Source: Burkholderia ubonensis subsp. mesacidophila (lineage in GTDB: Bacteria; Pseudomonadota; Gammaproteobacteria; Burkholderiales; Burkholderiaceae). Taken from it: 64,000 nucleotides of DNA. A program made the position numbers and the translations under genes. The stretch covers positions 2,666,001 through 2,730,000 of the forward strand of contig NZ_CP020738.1 of assembly GCF_002097715.1 (NCBI RefSeq), read 5' to 3'. Every line of letters starts with the position of its first letter. Within the stretch, counting starts at the first letter, position 1. Positions 47,048 through 55,684 of the stretch are shown here, piece by piece. Under the pieces are notes generated by a model, which saw only the letters and a list, made by a program, of their open reading frames with translations, made no database searches and was not told the origin of the DNA.

Positions 47048-48262
47048 ATGACACTTAAGAAGTTTCCTCGCAACAAGCCGAACAAGGGCGACCGTGTGCT
47101 GGAAGAACTGACGTCTACGGGGGACGCTACGGGAATTGAGGCCTCGACGGAGGAAGCCAGGGAGTATCAACAGCTACCCTTTGATCCGGCGAGCCTTGAT
47201 ATAGACACCCGCGCCATGACCGTGCACCACATAGTGCAACTCACGCGTTTGTCTGAGCTCATCCTAATGCCTGAGTATCAACGGCGATATGGGCTTTGGG
47301 ACGATCATCTGCAAAGCCGGCTTATCGAATCGCTGTTGTTGCGCCTGCCCATCCCGAGCCTCTACCTTTCGGAAGACGACGACGGCAGGTATTCCGTCGT
47401 GGACGGCGTGCAACGACTCAGCGCAATCATGCGTTTCGTCGATCCCGAGGCCCTGGAGCGTCACGTTGACACGAGGTCATCTCACCCCCTTCGTCTGGTC
47501 GGTCTCGAATATATGTCCGGATTTGAGGGATGTACCTTCCGGGATCTACCGTTTGCGCTCCAGCGACGTATACTCGACACCCCGCTCGTCATGCACGTAA
47601 TCCGACGGGGCACTCCTGAGATCGTCAAGTTCAATGTCTTTGAACGAATCAATACGGGGGGGCTGCCTCTCTCCGGACAAGAGTTGCGTTCCGCACTCAT
47701 CGGGGGACGGGCAAGAGACATTCTCCGCGCTCTGGCAGATAGCCCCGAGTTTCTGGAGGCGACGGCTGGTTCTGTCTCTCAGGAGCGCCTCGCCGATCAA
47801 GAGCTCATTCTTCGTTATTTCGCTTTTGATCAGATTTGGCCTTGGGAATACTTCGACCATTCAGTCGGGAAGTCGTTCTTGAATGATGCGATGCACGCCA
47901 TGAACAACTGGAGCCATGGGTTTGCGGACAAAAAAATCGGAGACTTCAAGACTGCAATGGCCAATGCAGCTCGTCTTTTTGGGGAGCACGCCTTTCGCAA
48001 AGTTTCGCTTGATACGTACCGCCCTTTTCCGATTAATCGAGCTTTGTTTGAGGCAGAAGCGGTATTGTGCGGCCGTATTTCAATGGTCAACCGGTCGACT
48101 CTCGCCGAGCGGCGAACGACCGTGACGCGGCGCCTTGCCAAAGAGCTCGAAAGCAATGTCGATTTTTGGCGTGCCGTGTCTCAAGCTACCGGCAGCGCAA
48201 GAGCCGTATTCACACGTTTTGAAGTAATGCAGCGAATCTTTGAAAGGGCCGATCTTGCTTAA
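47048..48262 (+). CDS. DUF262-domain protein, first gene of a putative defence operon
   Basis: 404 residues. The N-terminal domain is DUF262 (ParB/sulfiredoxin-like): PEYQRR at 75-80, an IESLLLRLPIP segment and DGVQRLSAIMRF at about 119-130 in place of the common DGQQR. The rest is helical, with FERINTGGLPLSGQELRSAL, a typical DUF262 segment, at about 197. Such proteins are found in restriction (GmrSD) and other anti-phage systems, where this domain binds nucleotides or acts on DNA. It overlaps the ATPase gene by eight bases. Codon use is much less G+C-biased than that of flanking genes. The ATG at 47048 is the only reasonable start, though its ribosome-binding site is weak. Confidence 0.85.
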   Translation: MTLKKFPRNKPNKGDRVLEELTSTGDATGIEASTEEAREYQQLPFDPASLDIDTRAMTVHHIVQLTRLSELILMPEYQRRYGLWDDHLQSRLIESLLLRLPIPSLYLSEDDDGRYSVVDGVQRLSAIMRFVDPEALERHVDTRSSHPLRLVGLEYMSGFEGCTFRDLPFALQRRILDTPLVMHVIRRGTPEIVKFNVFERINTGGLPLSGQELRSALIGGRARDILRALADSPEFLEATAGSVSQERLADQELILRYFAFDQIWPWEYFDHSVGKSFLNDAMHAMNNWSHGFADKKIGDFKTAMANAARLFGEHAFRKVSLDTYRPFPINRALFEAEAVLCGRISMVNRSTLAERRTTVTRRLAKELESNVDFWRAVSQATGSARAVFTRFEVMQRIFERADLA

Positions 48263-49349
48263 TCATCTTCTGCTTCGTAATTTCAAGCTATTCGAACGGC
48301 TTTCCTTGCCTCTCGCGGAGCTTACTGTTCTATCGGGAAATAACAGTTCCGGAAAGAGCTCTGTGCTGCAAGCCGTCGCTTTGCTTGAACAAGCCTATTT
48401 GCGCGACGACCGGATCACTGCCATAGAGCTTAACGGCGAACTGGTCGAGCTCGGATCCGGCAACGAGATATATTTCTCTGAGGGTTTGACGTCTACTATC
48501 GACGTACGGCTGGAGGATGAATCAACCTCAACCGACTGGAAAATGCACTTCGAGTCTGAGGGAGACGTTCTGAATCTCGCTGACGGCCCGATCGAACGGC
48601 CGTTGCTTCTTCCCAAGTCATTCCAATATTTACGAGCGGATCGCATATCGCCTCAGCAAGTTTTCCCCCGCTCTTCACATATGGTGATGGATCGCCGGTT
48701 CCTCGGACCGCGTGGCGAATATACTGCCGACTTTATCCTTCGACACAAGGACGAGCGGGTCGAGAAGCGGCGACAAAGAATCGTCTCTGACGGCGATGCG
48801 CTGAAACTTGATGAGGCTATAAACCAGTGGCTCGAACCGATCAGCGCTGGGGTTGGAGTCAAGGTATCGCCGGTCTCAGGCCTCGATTACGTCAAGCTTG
48901 GCTTCAGCTATCGACGCGCGGGTGACGTGGCGGAGAATGCGCGCCGCTCAACGCACGTGGGATTCGGCCTTACCTGCGTTCTTCCCGTCATCACTGCGTG
49001 CCTGAGTGCGAGGAAAGGCGACTTGCTGCTCATAGAGAATCCGGAAGCGCATCTGCATCCGGAAGGACAGGCCGTTCTCGGGGACTTGTTATCGAAAACT
49101 GCCGCAGATGGCGTTCAGGTGCTCGTTGAAACGCACAGTGACCATGTCTTAAATGCGATTCGGCTCGCGGTGAAGTGCAAAACGCTCACACCGATACAAG
49201 TAGCATTCCATTTTTTTGGGCGACATGCTTCGGGAAAGGTCGCTCATGACCAGCCAGAAATTGATGCCGGGGGAAGACTTGATCAGTGGCCATCCGGGTT
49301 TTTCGATCAGTGGGAAAAAGCCCTGCGCGCTCTTTTGCGCGATGCATGA
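48255..49349 (+). CDS. AAA/ABC-like ATPase with DUF3696, second gene of the putative defence operon
   Basis: 364 residues from a TTG at 48255; AAGGG lies upstream at a suitable distance, and another TTG at 48240 is possible. Walker A is SGNNSSGKSS at 27-36. The ABC-like C-terminal part has LLLIENPEAHLHPEGQ (Walker B with the catalytic Glu) and ETHSDHVLNAIRLAV. The C-terminal DUF3696-like tail is present. Proteins of this kind resemble RecF/OLD-type ATPases and are common in anti-phage systems next to an effector nuclease. It lies between the DUF262 gene and a TOPRIM-like protein gene, 15 bases before the latter. Confidence 0.88.
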   Translation: MLNHLLLRNFKLFERLSLPLAELTVLSGNNSSGKSSVLQAVALLEQAYLRDDRITAIELNGELVELGSGNEIYFSEGLTSTIDVRLEDESTSTDWKMHFESEGDVLNLADGPIERPLLLPKSFQYLRADRISPQQVFPRSSHMVMDRRFLGPRGEYTADFILRHKDERVEKRRQRIVSDGDALKLDEAINQWLEPISAGVGVKVSPVSGLDYVKLGFSYRRAGDVAENARRSTHVGFGLTCVLPVITACLSARKGDLLLIENPEAHLHPEGQAVLGDLLSKTAADGVQVLVETHSDHVLNAIRLAVKCKTLTPIQVAFHFFGRHASGKVAHDQPEIDAGGRLDQWPSGFFDQWEKALRALLRDA

Positions 49350-49364
49350 GAGGGTACAAAAAAA

Positions 49365-50537
49365 GTGCCAGGTATCTTCTTCAATGAGCAGTCGCGGTTT
49401 TCAGCCAGGCCATCTACGCAACAGGCACTTGCCGCCGTGGAACGATTTGTGTCAGTACTGCACGCTCTTAACGAACTCTCTTCGTCTTTCTGGTTGTGTC
49501 TTGACACCGACAACATTTCAAGCTTCGCACTGGATAACACGGAGCAGCCTCTCACTCTGGGTGAAGTACTGGCGGGCGACCGTTATCGCGATCACTGGGC
49601 GTTTCTGCTCGAGCTTCTGAGACGCGCGCCGTACAAGCCGCACTCGGCATGGCTCACAGAAGGAATAACACATGGAGTTGACTATCTGCACAATGGCACA
49701 AACGTCTTTGGCCTCGGCGCGGCCTCATGTCATCAGGGCGTCGCAGTCAACCTTGAAAGTAGTGCAGTAGCTGGCACTGTAGTTGAACTCGTCCGTAGAG
49801 CGCTTAGCCCCGATGGAGAACATGTCCTAGAAACAGTGGTGCAAACCCAGCAGATAACTTCAAGTACAGATGTTGCTGCCATCCGCGACTGGTTTGTTGA
49901 GCACTACCCCCCTGTGAAAACACAAGCGCTTGAGACAACAACGCTTTATGTTGAAGGAGGTGGCGATGACAGTGATCTCCGCTCCCAGTGCCGAGACGCC
50001 TTCAAGACGTTGCTTAAGAGCAGCAAGGTGCCTTCGCATAGGTTCACCGTCAAAGCTTGCGGCGGTCGCTCGACTACGTATCGCGCGTACACAAAAGCAG
50101 TCGAGCGTGGCGACGCCCCGTGCGTGCTGCTCGTCGATAGCGAGTCCAGTGTCACCACAGAGCACCCGTGGGAACATCTGCGCTTACGTGCAGGAGATGA
50201 ATGGGCTAAGCCGGAACCCGCCAGCGCTGATGATTGTCATTTGATGACGCAATGCATGGAGATGTGGTTGGTTGCGGACCCATCTGCGCTTTCTGCGTTT
50301 TTTGGTGCAGGCTTTCAAGTATCCAGGCTACCCAAAGCAAACCTGGAGACCGTCGCGAAGGAGTTGTTGTATGACGCCTTGGCGAACGCGAGCAAAGATT
50401 GCAAAACGAAAGATCCATATGGGAAGGGCGCGCACTCGTTCAAGATACTGAAAACATTAGATCCTGAGCGCATCGCCGCTGCGTCTCCTTGGGCCAAGCG
50501 GTTTTTCGATCGAATGGCCGTCCTTACCAGGGAGTGA
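49365..50537 (+). CDS. Two-part protein: unknown N-domain joined to DUF4276/TOPRIM-like domain, third gene of the putative defence operon
   Basis: 390 residues from a GTG at 49365 with AGAGGG upstream. Residues 1-185 form an unrecognised domain (FFNEQSRFSARPSTQQALAA at the start). Residues 192-390 match the DUF4276 pattern: LYVEGGGDDSD at 195-204 and VLLVDSE at 254-260, then CHLMTQCMEMWLVAD, KGAHSFKIL and a final PWAKRFFDRM. The Glu and the DSE fit TOPRIM catalytic positions, predicting a Mg-dependent nuclease. An ATPase followed by a TOPRIM protein is the logic of OLD, Gabija and PARIS defence. The N-domain could be a sensor or second effector. The two parts are in one uninterrupted frame. 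Confidence 0.75.
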   Translation: MPGIFFNEQSRFSARPSTQQALAAVERFVSVLHALNELSSSFWLCLDTDNISSFALDNTEQPLTLGEVLAGDRYRDHWAFLLELLRRAPYKPHSAWLTEGITHGVDYLHNGTNVFGLGAASCHQGVAVNLESSAVAGTVVELVRRALSPDGEHVLETVVQTQQITSSTDVAAIRDWFVEHYPPVKTQALETTTLYVEGGGDDSDLRSQCRDAFKTLLKSSKVPSHRFTVKACGGRSTTYRAYTKAVERGDAPCVLLVDSESSVTTEHPWEHLRLRAGDEWAKPEPASADDCHLMTQCMEMWLVADPSALSAFFGAGFQVSRLPKANLETVAKELLYDALANASKDCKTKDPYGKGAHSFKILKTLDPERIAAASPWAKRFFDRMAVLTRE

Positions 50538-50864
50538 ACCCGAGCGGCAAGCGTGTCGAAGCACCGCGACGCAGTCCGAACTATCAGCGAACGAAGGTCC
50601 GCTTTCTGCGAGCAGCCGACGTTAGAACCTCCCTGTGGAAGCAGAAGTCGACGTCCGTAGTTGGCTGCGCGACGTATTCCGGAAATCGGCGATCAACCAT
50701 AAATAACCCCTTCCGTCATCATCTGCCTGACCAGGTAGCAGCCAGCCCCAACGGGGGAACCCGTTGGTCGACGAGGTTGCATTTTTCTCTGATAGATTAG
50801 AGGGTGCCGCCCATTAGGACGCGCAGCGGTACATCACAAAAAATTCCATATTGTCGGGGACACG
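50538..50864 (+). promoter_or_regulatory. Intergenic region between the two island operons (327 bases)
   Basis: No gene is seen. The region contains a hairpin at 50748-50767 and then an A+T-rich segment (about 50770-50860) that probably carries the promoter of the DUF5343-HEPN pair. No clear repeat was found. Confidence 0.45.
50748..50767 (+). terminator. Hairpin, possible terminator of the first island operon
   Basis: CCAACGGG pairs perfectly with CCCGTTGG around a GGAA tetraloop, followed about ten bases later by a T run (TTGCATTTTT). It lies 210 bases past the TOPRIM-like gene and about 100 before the next gene. Confidence 0.45.
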
Positions 50865-51485
50865 ATGGCAGCCGAACTTCCTTATCTCGCAAGCTACAAG
50901 AACGTTGCGGAGCTTTTTCAACGAATTTCGTCAGCGAAGAAGCCAGAAAATTTCACGACTCGATACTTAGCCGAAACAATTGGTCTAAAAAACTCCACCG
51001 ATCGCCAACTTATAGCTTTACTTAAGACGCTAGGGTTTCTGGACAGTGCCGGACGCCCAACACCGAACTACGACCAACTAAAAAATTCAAATCGCGCACC
51101 GAAAGCCATCGCCGATGCAGTTCGACGAGCATATGAACCACTATATGCTGCAAATGAGAATGCACATAATTTATCGAGCTCCGAACTTAAGGGACTTATT
51201 TCTCAAGTTGCTGGCTCAGATACCGGCATGACGATGAAAATTCAGGGGACTTATGCCTCACTTATTAAGATTTCAGATTTTAGCGGCGAGGAATCCGTCA
51301 AAAACGAACCAGATACAACTGCCACAAGGGAAGTTGATGGCTCATCGACAAACGTCGAACGCGCACTGGGCGCCCGACTCAAGCCGGAGTTTCATTACAA
51401 TATTCAAATTCATTTGCCAGCCAACGCTGCCGAAGAGACGTATCTAAATATCTTCAATGCCCTTCGCCGATCATTTGAATCATGA
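50865..51485 (+). CDS. DUF5343-domain protein
   Basis: 206 residues. The N-terminal 110 residues are a helical, winged-helix-like DUF5343 domain (LPYLASYKNVAELFQRISSA, then RQLIALLKTLGFLDSAGRPT), which predicts DNA or nucleic-acid binding. The C-terminal 40 residues (LKPEFHYNIQIHLPANAAEE) look like a beta-strand end that often occurs in such proteins. It overlaps the HEPN gene by four bases, so the two form one functional unit. Codon use is atypical for this genome. Confidence 0.8.
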   Translation: MAAELPYLASYKNVAELFQRISSAKKPENFTTRYLAETIGLKNSTDRQLIALLKTLGFLDSAGRPTPNYDQLKNSNRAPKAIADAVRRAYEPLYAANENAHNLSSSELKGLISQVAGSDTGMTMKIQGTYASLIKISDFSGEESVKNEPDTTATREVDGSSTNVERALGARLKPEFHYNIQIHLPANAAEETYLNIFNALRRSFES

Positions 51486-52045
51486 ACGATCAACGGCTTG
51501 CACTCTTTCTTATGTTAGGTCAAACCGCATCTCGCGAGATGCGAAATTTGCCTGGTCTTGTTCCCCCAGAACCTCTGCGAATCTCTGCGTCGCACGATTT
51601 GGCAGCCACCATGCCAGAGACTGTCCGTGAAGCAATGGAAGCTGCCGAGGCATACAAGCTATTTTTTGCATTCGAGAATTATCTTAGAGAGTTTGCTGTT
51701 GAAGTTCTTTCGAATGATGCTGCTGACGATTGGTGGCAGAAATTGCCACAAGATGTTCGCGATGAAATTGTCAAGCTAGAAGAAAACGAGGAGTCGAAGA
51801 GTTGGATGGCTCTTGGTTCCCGGGATAAATCTGCCCTTATGACGTATCCTCAGATTATCCGAGTGATTGACCATTGCTGGAAAAGTCATTTTGAAGATAT
51901 GTTGCGCGACAAGACTCTCATTCAGGAAGCCCGGATGATTGGCCATCTTCGAAATGCGATTTGCCACATGTCTGCTATACCAGATGAAGAGATCGCTCGG
52001 GTACGTCAAGTCATGCGGGATTGGTTCCGCCGCATTGCACCATAG
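51482..52045 (+). CDS. HEPN-domain protein (Swt1-like), candidate RNase partner
   Basis: 187 residues, all helical. It contains AFENYLREFAVEVLSND and, near the C-terminus, the HEPN RNase motif RNxxxH as RNAICH (Arg157, His162). The arrangement FENYLRE ... DWW ... HLRNAICH is the Swt1-type HEPN pattern. HEPN proteins are metal-independent RNases used in abortive infection and toxin systems. It starts within the stop of the DUF5343 gene, so the partner could be a sensor or regulator of its activity. Function in defence is inferred. Confidence 0.8.
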   Translation: MNDQRLALFLMLGQTASREMRNLPGLVPPEPLRISASHDLAATMPETVREAMEAAEAYKLFFAFENYLREFAVEVLSNDAADDWWQKLPQDVRDEIVKLEENEESKSWMALGSRDKSALMTYPQIIRVIDHCWKSHFEDMLRDKTLIQEARMIGHLRNAICHMSAIPDEEIARVRQVMRDWFRRIAP

Positions 52046-52223
52046 GCGATCGTGAGCAAACTACACTGGCGCGGAGATTTTTAACTACAGACCATTGTTT
52101 GTCCAACTCACTCGGACTGGCGTCAATTTGCACGAAGATCCGAGAGACGAACTCGAAATCATAGGCGATCTTACATATCTGAAAAATACGGGAAGACTCA
52201 TCACTCACGACTCGGAGGACCAC

Positions 52224-52688
52224 ATGACTCACAACTTCGAACGCTTGCGGGAGCATATCCTGCCACTTTCTAAATCGAAAAATTTCGAAGCAGCGCGAAC
52301 CGAGTGGGTTCTTGAATCTGTCGAAGTTAGTGATGAATTTGATTCTTGCCCGTGCGGTCAAGATATCAAGGAGCACTGCTATATCCGCAATACAGTGACT
52401 GGACATCGAACCTATGTCGGTAACGTATGCGTTAACCAGTTCATTGGGATTGATACTGGAAATCTCTTTGACGGCCTACGTCGCATCAAGGAGAATCCAT
52501 CGGCAAACCCGAACTTGGCAGTGATTGCCTACGCAGAGGCTAGGGGTTTTCTTTTCGACAAAGAACCCGACTTTCTCCGAGCAACAGTTCGAAAGCGGAT
52601 TCTTTCATCAGCACAGAAGGCCTGGAAGGAAAAAATCAATCTCCGTATTCTGCAAGGAACGGTCGTGAGACGTAGAACGGTTCGGTAA
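52224..52688 (+). CDS. Small zinc-finger protein of unknown function
   Basis: 154 residues from the ATG at 52224, which has a near-perfect GGAGG five bases upstream; the open frame begins earlier at 52095 with a TTG but lacks such a site. A Cys cluster CPCGQDIKEHC at about 40-50 and a further VGNVCVNQF suggest a zinc knuckle. The C-terminal half is basic and helical. No named family is recognised with certainty. It stands 178 bases after the HEPN gene and has the same low-G+C codon use, so it belongs to the island. Confidence 0.65.
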   Translation: MTHNFERLREHILPLSKSKNFEAARTEWVLESVEVSDEFDSCPCGQDIKEHCYIRNTVTGHRTYVGNVCVNQFIGIDTGNLFDGLRRIKENPSANPNLAVIAYAEARGFLFDKEPDFLRATVRKRILSSAQKAWKEKINLRILQGTVVRRRTVR

Positions 52689-52984
52689 TGTAAGTTAGTA
52701 AGCCGCGCAACGCCGGACCATCGCGATTGACGCCTTCTGGCCGACAATGGGCAGTCGCCCAACTAATTGCTTGCCAAGTTCCCGATAGCGTTATTTGCGA
52801 ATCGATCAAATCGGTATCCAATTTCGAGGAGAGCAAACATACCTCCATGTTGAATGGCTCTCGATACCCCCTCGTCACGCCTCCCGCTTCACACGACCGG
52901 CTGCGCCGCCCAAGCCGGCAGATTGACACGGCACTCCTCAATAACGTATCGTTTTGCAACGTTACAATCCAGACCCGCCCCGCG

Positions 52985-53773
52985 ATGCACTCCCGCTTCG
53001 ACCGCTTCCGCACCACCCCTCTCGGCGCACAGCTCGAAGCCCTGATCGCCCAACCCGACCGCTACCTCGAATTCGCCGCCCTTTCCCGCGTCGGCGTCGC
53101 CGCGATCGGCGCGATCCAGGACGAAATCGCCCAAAAATTCCCCGAAATCTCGACCGAAACCACCGCACGCCAGTTCTGCGGCGCGATGGTCGCCGACGTG
53201 ATGCGGCGCCACGGCCACGATGTCGTCCAGGCGCGCGGCCGCCTCGGCGGCGCGTTGTTCAGCTACGGCGCCGTATTCAGCCCGTACCCGCAACAGCTGC
53301 CTTTTGCCGACATCGTCAGCGAACTCGCGCGCATGCCCGACACGTTCGCCGCATTCGTCACCCACATACCCACCGCACTGAGAACCCAACGCCCCGACGG
53401 CACCGGCTTCTCACTCGTCGAACACGCATGCCACCTGCGCGACCTCGACGCGATATTCGCCGCGCGCATCGACGCAGTGCGCACCGCCGACCTGCCGGTG
53501 ATCGCATCGGTCGACGGCACCGTGCTCGCCGAACAGCGCGACTACCTGCATCAGGATCTGGGCGAAGCACTTGATGCGTTCCGCACCACGCGGCGCCATC
53601 TGTGCGCAACACTCGCGACGCTTTCACCGGCCGAACTGACGCGCTGCGGCCTACGCGACGGCATCCGCCGCATGTCGCTCGATGAGCTCGTGCACGAGTT
53701 GCTCGACCACGACCGCACCCATTCCGTCGAACTCGGCGAACTGCTCGCCGAGCTGAACCCGCGCCTCGCATGA
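52985..53773 (+). CDS. DinB-like (DUF1993-type helical bundle) protein
   Basis: 262 residues from the ATG at 52985; the open frame extends upstream to 52727 into A+T-rich DNA that looks non-coding. The C-terminal part has SLVEHACHLRDLDAIFAARID and HELLDHDRTHSVELGEL, with histidines spaced as in DinB/YfiT metal-binding helical bundles. The N-terminal part is unassigned. Family members are metal-dependent, with thiol transferase or unknown roles. High G+C codon use returns here, marking the end of the island. It overlaps the next hydrolase gene by four bases. Confidence 0.75.
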   Translation: MHSRFDRFRTTPLGAQLEALIAQPDRYLEFAALSRVGVAAIGAIQDEIAQKFPEISTETTARQFCGAMVADVMRRHGHDVVQARGRLGGALFSYGAVFSPYPQQLPFADIVSELARMPDTFAAFVTHIPTALRTQRPDGTGFSLVEHACHLRDLDAIFAARIDAVRTADLPVIASVDGTVLAEQRDYLHQDLGEALDAFRTTRRHLCATLATLSPAELTRCGLRDGIRRMSLDELVHELLDHDRTHSVELGELLAELNPRLA

Positions 53774-54498
53774 GCCTCCACACACCCGTCGTCTTCATCC
53801 ACGGCTTCATCGGCACGTTCGACATGCCGTCCTGGCCCGGCCCGCACCTCGCGCCGGACCTGCTCGGCTACGGCACGCATCGCGCAGCACCGCCCGACAC
53901 CATCACGCTCGCTGCACAGGTCGAACATCTGCGGCAAGCAATCAACACCAACTTCGGCGACACACCTGTCGACATCGTCGGCCACTCCGTCGGCGGCGCG
54001 ATCGCGATGCTGTTCGCGCATGCACATCCCGCGCGCGTGCGCCGGATCGTCAACGTCGAGGGGAATTTCACGCTGGACGACGCGTTCTGGTCAGCATCGG
54101 TCGGACGCATGTCGCCCGCCGAAGCCGATGCGATGCTCGACACATTGCGCGCCGACCCGCTCGCCTGGCTGCGCGGCGCCATCGCCGATCCAGCTCCGGA
54201 GCTGGCAACCAAGGCCACCCGCTGGCTCGCCCATCAGCCCGCATCGACGCTGCGCGCGATGGGCCGCTCGGTAGTCGCGACGACCGGCGACGCCGCCTAC
54301 CTGAACGCGCTCGCGCAGGTGTTCGAACGCCACCCGGTCTACCTGATCGCCGGCGAACGTTCGCGCGACGGCTGGCATGTGCCGGACTGGGCGCTGGCGC
54401 GCAGCGCCGGCCTCGAGATCATCGGCGGAGGCGGACACATGATGACGACGGAACAGCCCGAAGCCTTCCGCGCATCGGTCGAGCGCTGCCTGGGGTAA
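53770..54498 (+). CDS. Alpha/beta hydrolase
   Basis: 242 residues with the alpha/beta-hydrolase fold. The oxyanion-hole motif is FIHGFIGTFD, the nucleophile elbow VGHSVGGAIA (Ser about 76) and the catalytic His probably GGGGHMM near residue 222. No signal peptide. The four-base overlap with the preceding DinB-like gene implies coupled translation. The substrate is unknown. Confidence 0.88.
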   Translation: MSLHTPVVFIHGFIGTFDMPSWPGPHLAPDLLGYGTHRAAPPDTITLAAQVEHLRQAINTNFGDTPVDIVGHSVGGAIAMLFAHAHPARVRRIVNVEGNFTLDDAFWSASVGRMSPAEADAMLDTLRADPLAWLRGAIADPAPELATKATRWLAHQPASTLRAMGRSVVATTGDAAYLNALAQVFERHPVYLIAGERSRDGWHVPDWALARSAGLEIIGGGGHMMTTEQPEAFRASVERCLG

Positions 54499-54621
54499 AG
54501 CGACCGCCCCGCCAACCTGACAACCCGCATGCACCACCGAAATTTGGTTGAAAGGCACCGTTGCTAAAGTGATTCCACATAGGGTTTCCGGCCCTGCCCG
54601 GCCATTTGGCGGACACGACGA

Positions 54622-55524
54622 ATGCGACGATCGACGAACATGGCGCGCGCCCTCCAGCTGTTCCTGCTGCTTGCCGTCGCAAGCCCCGTCTGGGCCTTCC
54701 AGACGCGCGTGGTCACGATTCCCAGCGCGACGATGCGCCAGTCGTTCGCGGCGACCGTCGTGCTGCCCGACGCCTACACGCACAGTACCCACGCCGACCG
54801 CTTCCCCGCCGTCTACGTGCTGCACGGCTCGGGCGGCAACCATACCGACTGGACCGCGAACACGCGGATCGGCGAACTGGCCGACCGCTATCACGTGATT
54901 CTCGTGATGCCCGACGGCGGCCACGAAAGCTGGTACATGGACAGCCCGTTCGATTCGGGCAGCCGCTACGAAACCTTCGTCGGCAAGGAAGTCGTGTCAT
55001 ACATCGACACGCATTTCCGCACGATCGCGACGAAGCGGGCCCGCGCAATCACCGGCCTCAGCATGGGCGGCTTCGGCGCGCTGCGCATCGCGCTCGACCG
55101 GCCGGACGCGTTCGGCGCGGCCGGCAGCATCAGCGGCGCGGTCGATCCGCGCAAATGCGAGGACGAGCCGGGCATCGATCACGTGTTCGGCGACCCGGGG
55201 CGGCATCCGTCGTTCTGGAGCCGCAATGCGATCGTCGAGAGCGCCCGCGCATTCGCGCACGCGCACATGGACCTGACGATCGACTGCGGATCCGACGATT
55301 CCCTCGTCGGCGCAAACCGCACGCTGCACGAACGGCTGATCGCGCTCGGCGTGCCGCACGACTATGCGGAGCGGCCCGGCGGCCACACGTGGGACTACTG
55401 GGCGAACGCGATCCGCTACCAGGTGCTGTTCTTCGCGTCGTCGTTCCAGCGCAGCGGCTACGCATTCCGCCGGCACACCGACGTCGCAGGCCCCGCGACC
55501 ACCGCACCATCACACGCCGGCTGA
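54622..55524 (+). CDS. Exported esterase (esterase D/antigen 85-like fold)
   Basis: 300 residues. A signal peptide is visible (ARALQLFLLLAVASPVWAF, cleavage near AFQ); the ATG at 54640 is an alternative start. The catalytic elbow is GLSMGGFGALR (Ser about 150). VYVLHGSGGNHTDW gives the oxyanion region and PGGHTWDYW the catalytic His. It is a periplasmic or secreted carboxylesterase of the S-formylglutathione hydrolase/antigen 85 superfamily. No partner gene indicates a substrate. Confidence 0.88.
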   Translation: MRRSTNMARALQLFLLLAVASPVWAFQTRVVTIPSATMRQSFAATVVLPDAYTHSTHADRFPAVYVLHGSGGNHTDWTANTRIGELADRYHVILVMPDGGHESWYMDSPFDSGSRYETFVGKEVVSYIDTHFRTIATKRARAITGLSMGGFGALRIALDRPDAFGAAGSISGAVDPRKCEDEPGIDHVFGDPGRHPSFWSRNAIVESARAFAHAHMDLTIDCGSDDSLVGANRTLHERLIALGVPHDYAERPGGHTWDYWANAIRYQVLFFASSFQRSGYAFRRHTDVAGPATTAPSHAG

Positions 55525-55684
55525 CGCACCACCTTCCACATCACGTGCGAGCGCCGCGCTATCGCACGTCAGCGGAAAAATTCAGCGCGCGGCCTTCAGC
55601 GCCGCATACGGAAGGACAGGAATGCGTCGATCGTTGCGATCGACGCCATGCAAGCGGGAGACGGGGAATAGGGGAATCGGGGAA

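Noticed and set aside
46344..47051. A 235-codon plus-strand frame ending in an ATGA overlap with the DUF262 gene
   Set aside because: The overlap looks operon-like, but there is no ribosome-binding site, the composition is Arg/Pro/Gly-rich and no domain is visible.
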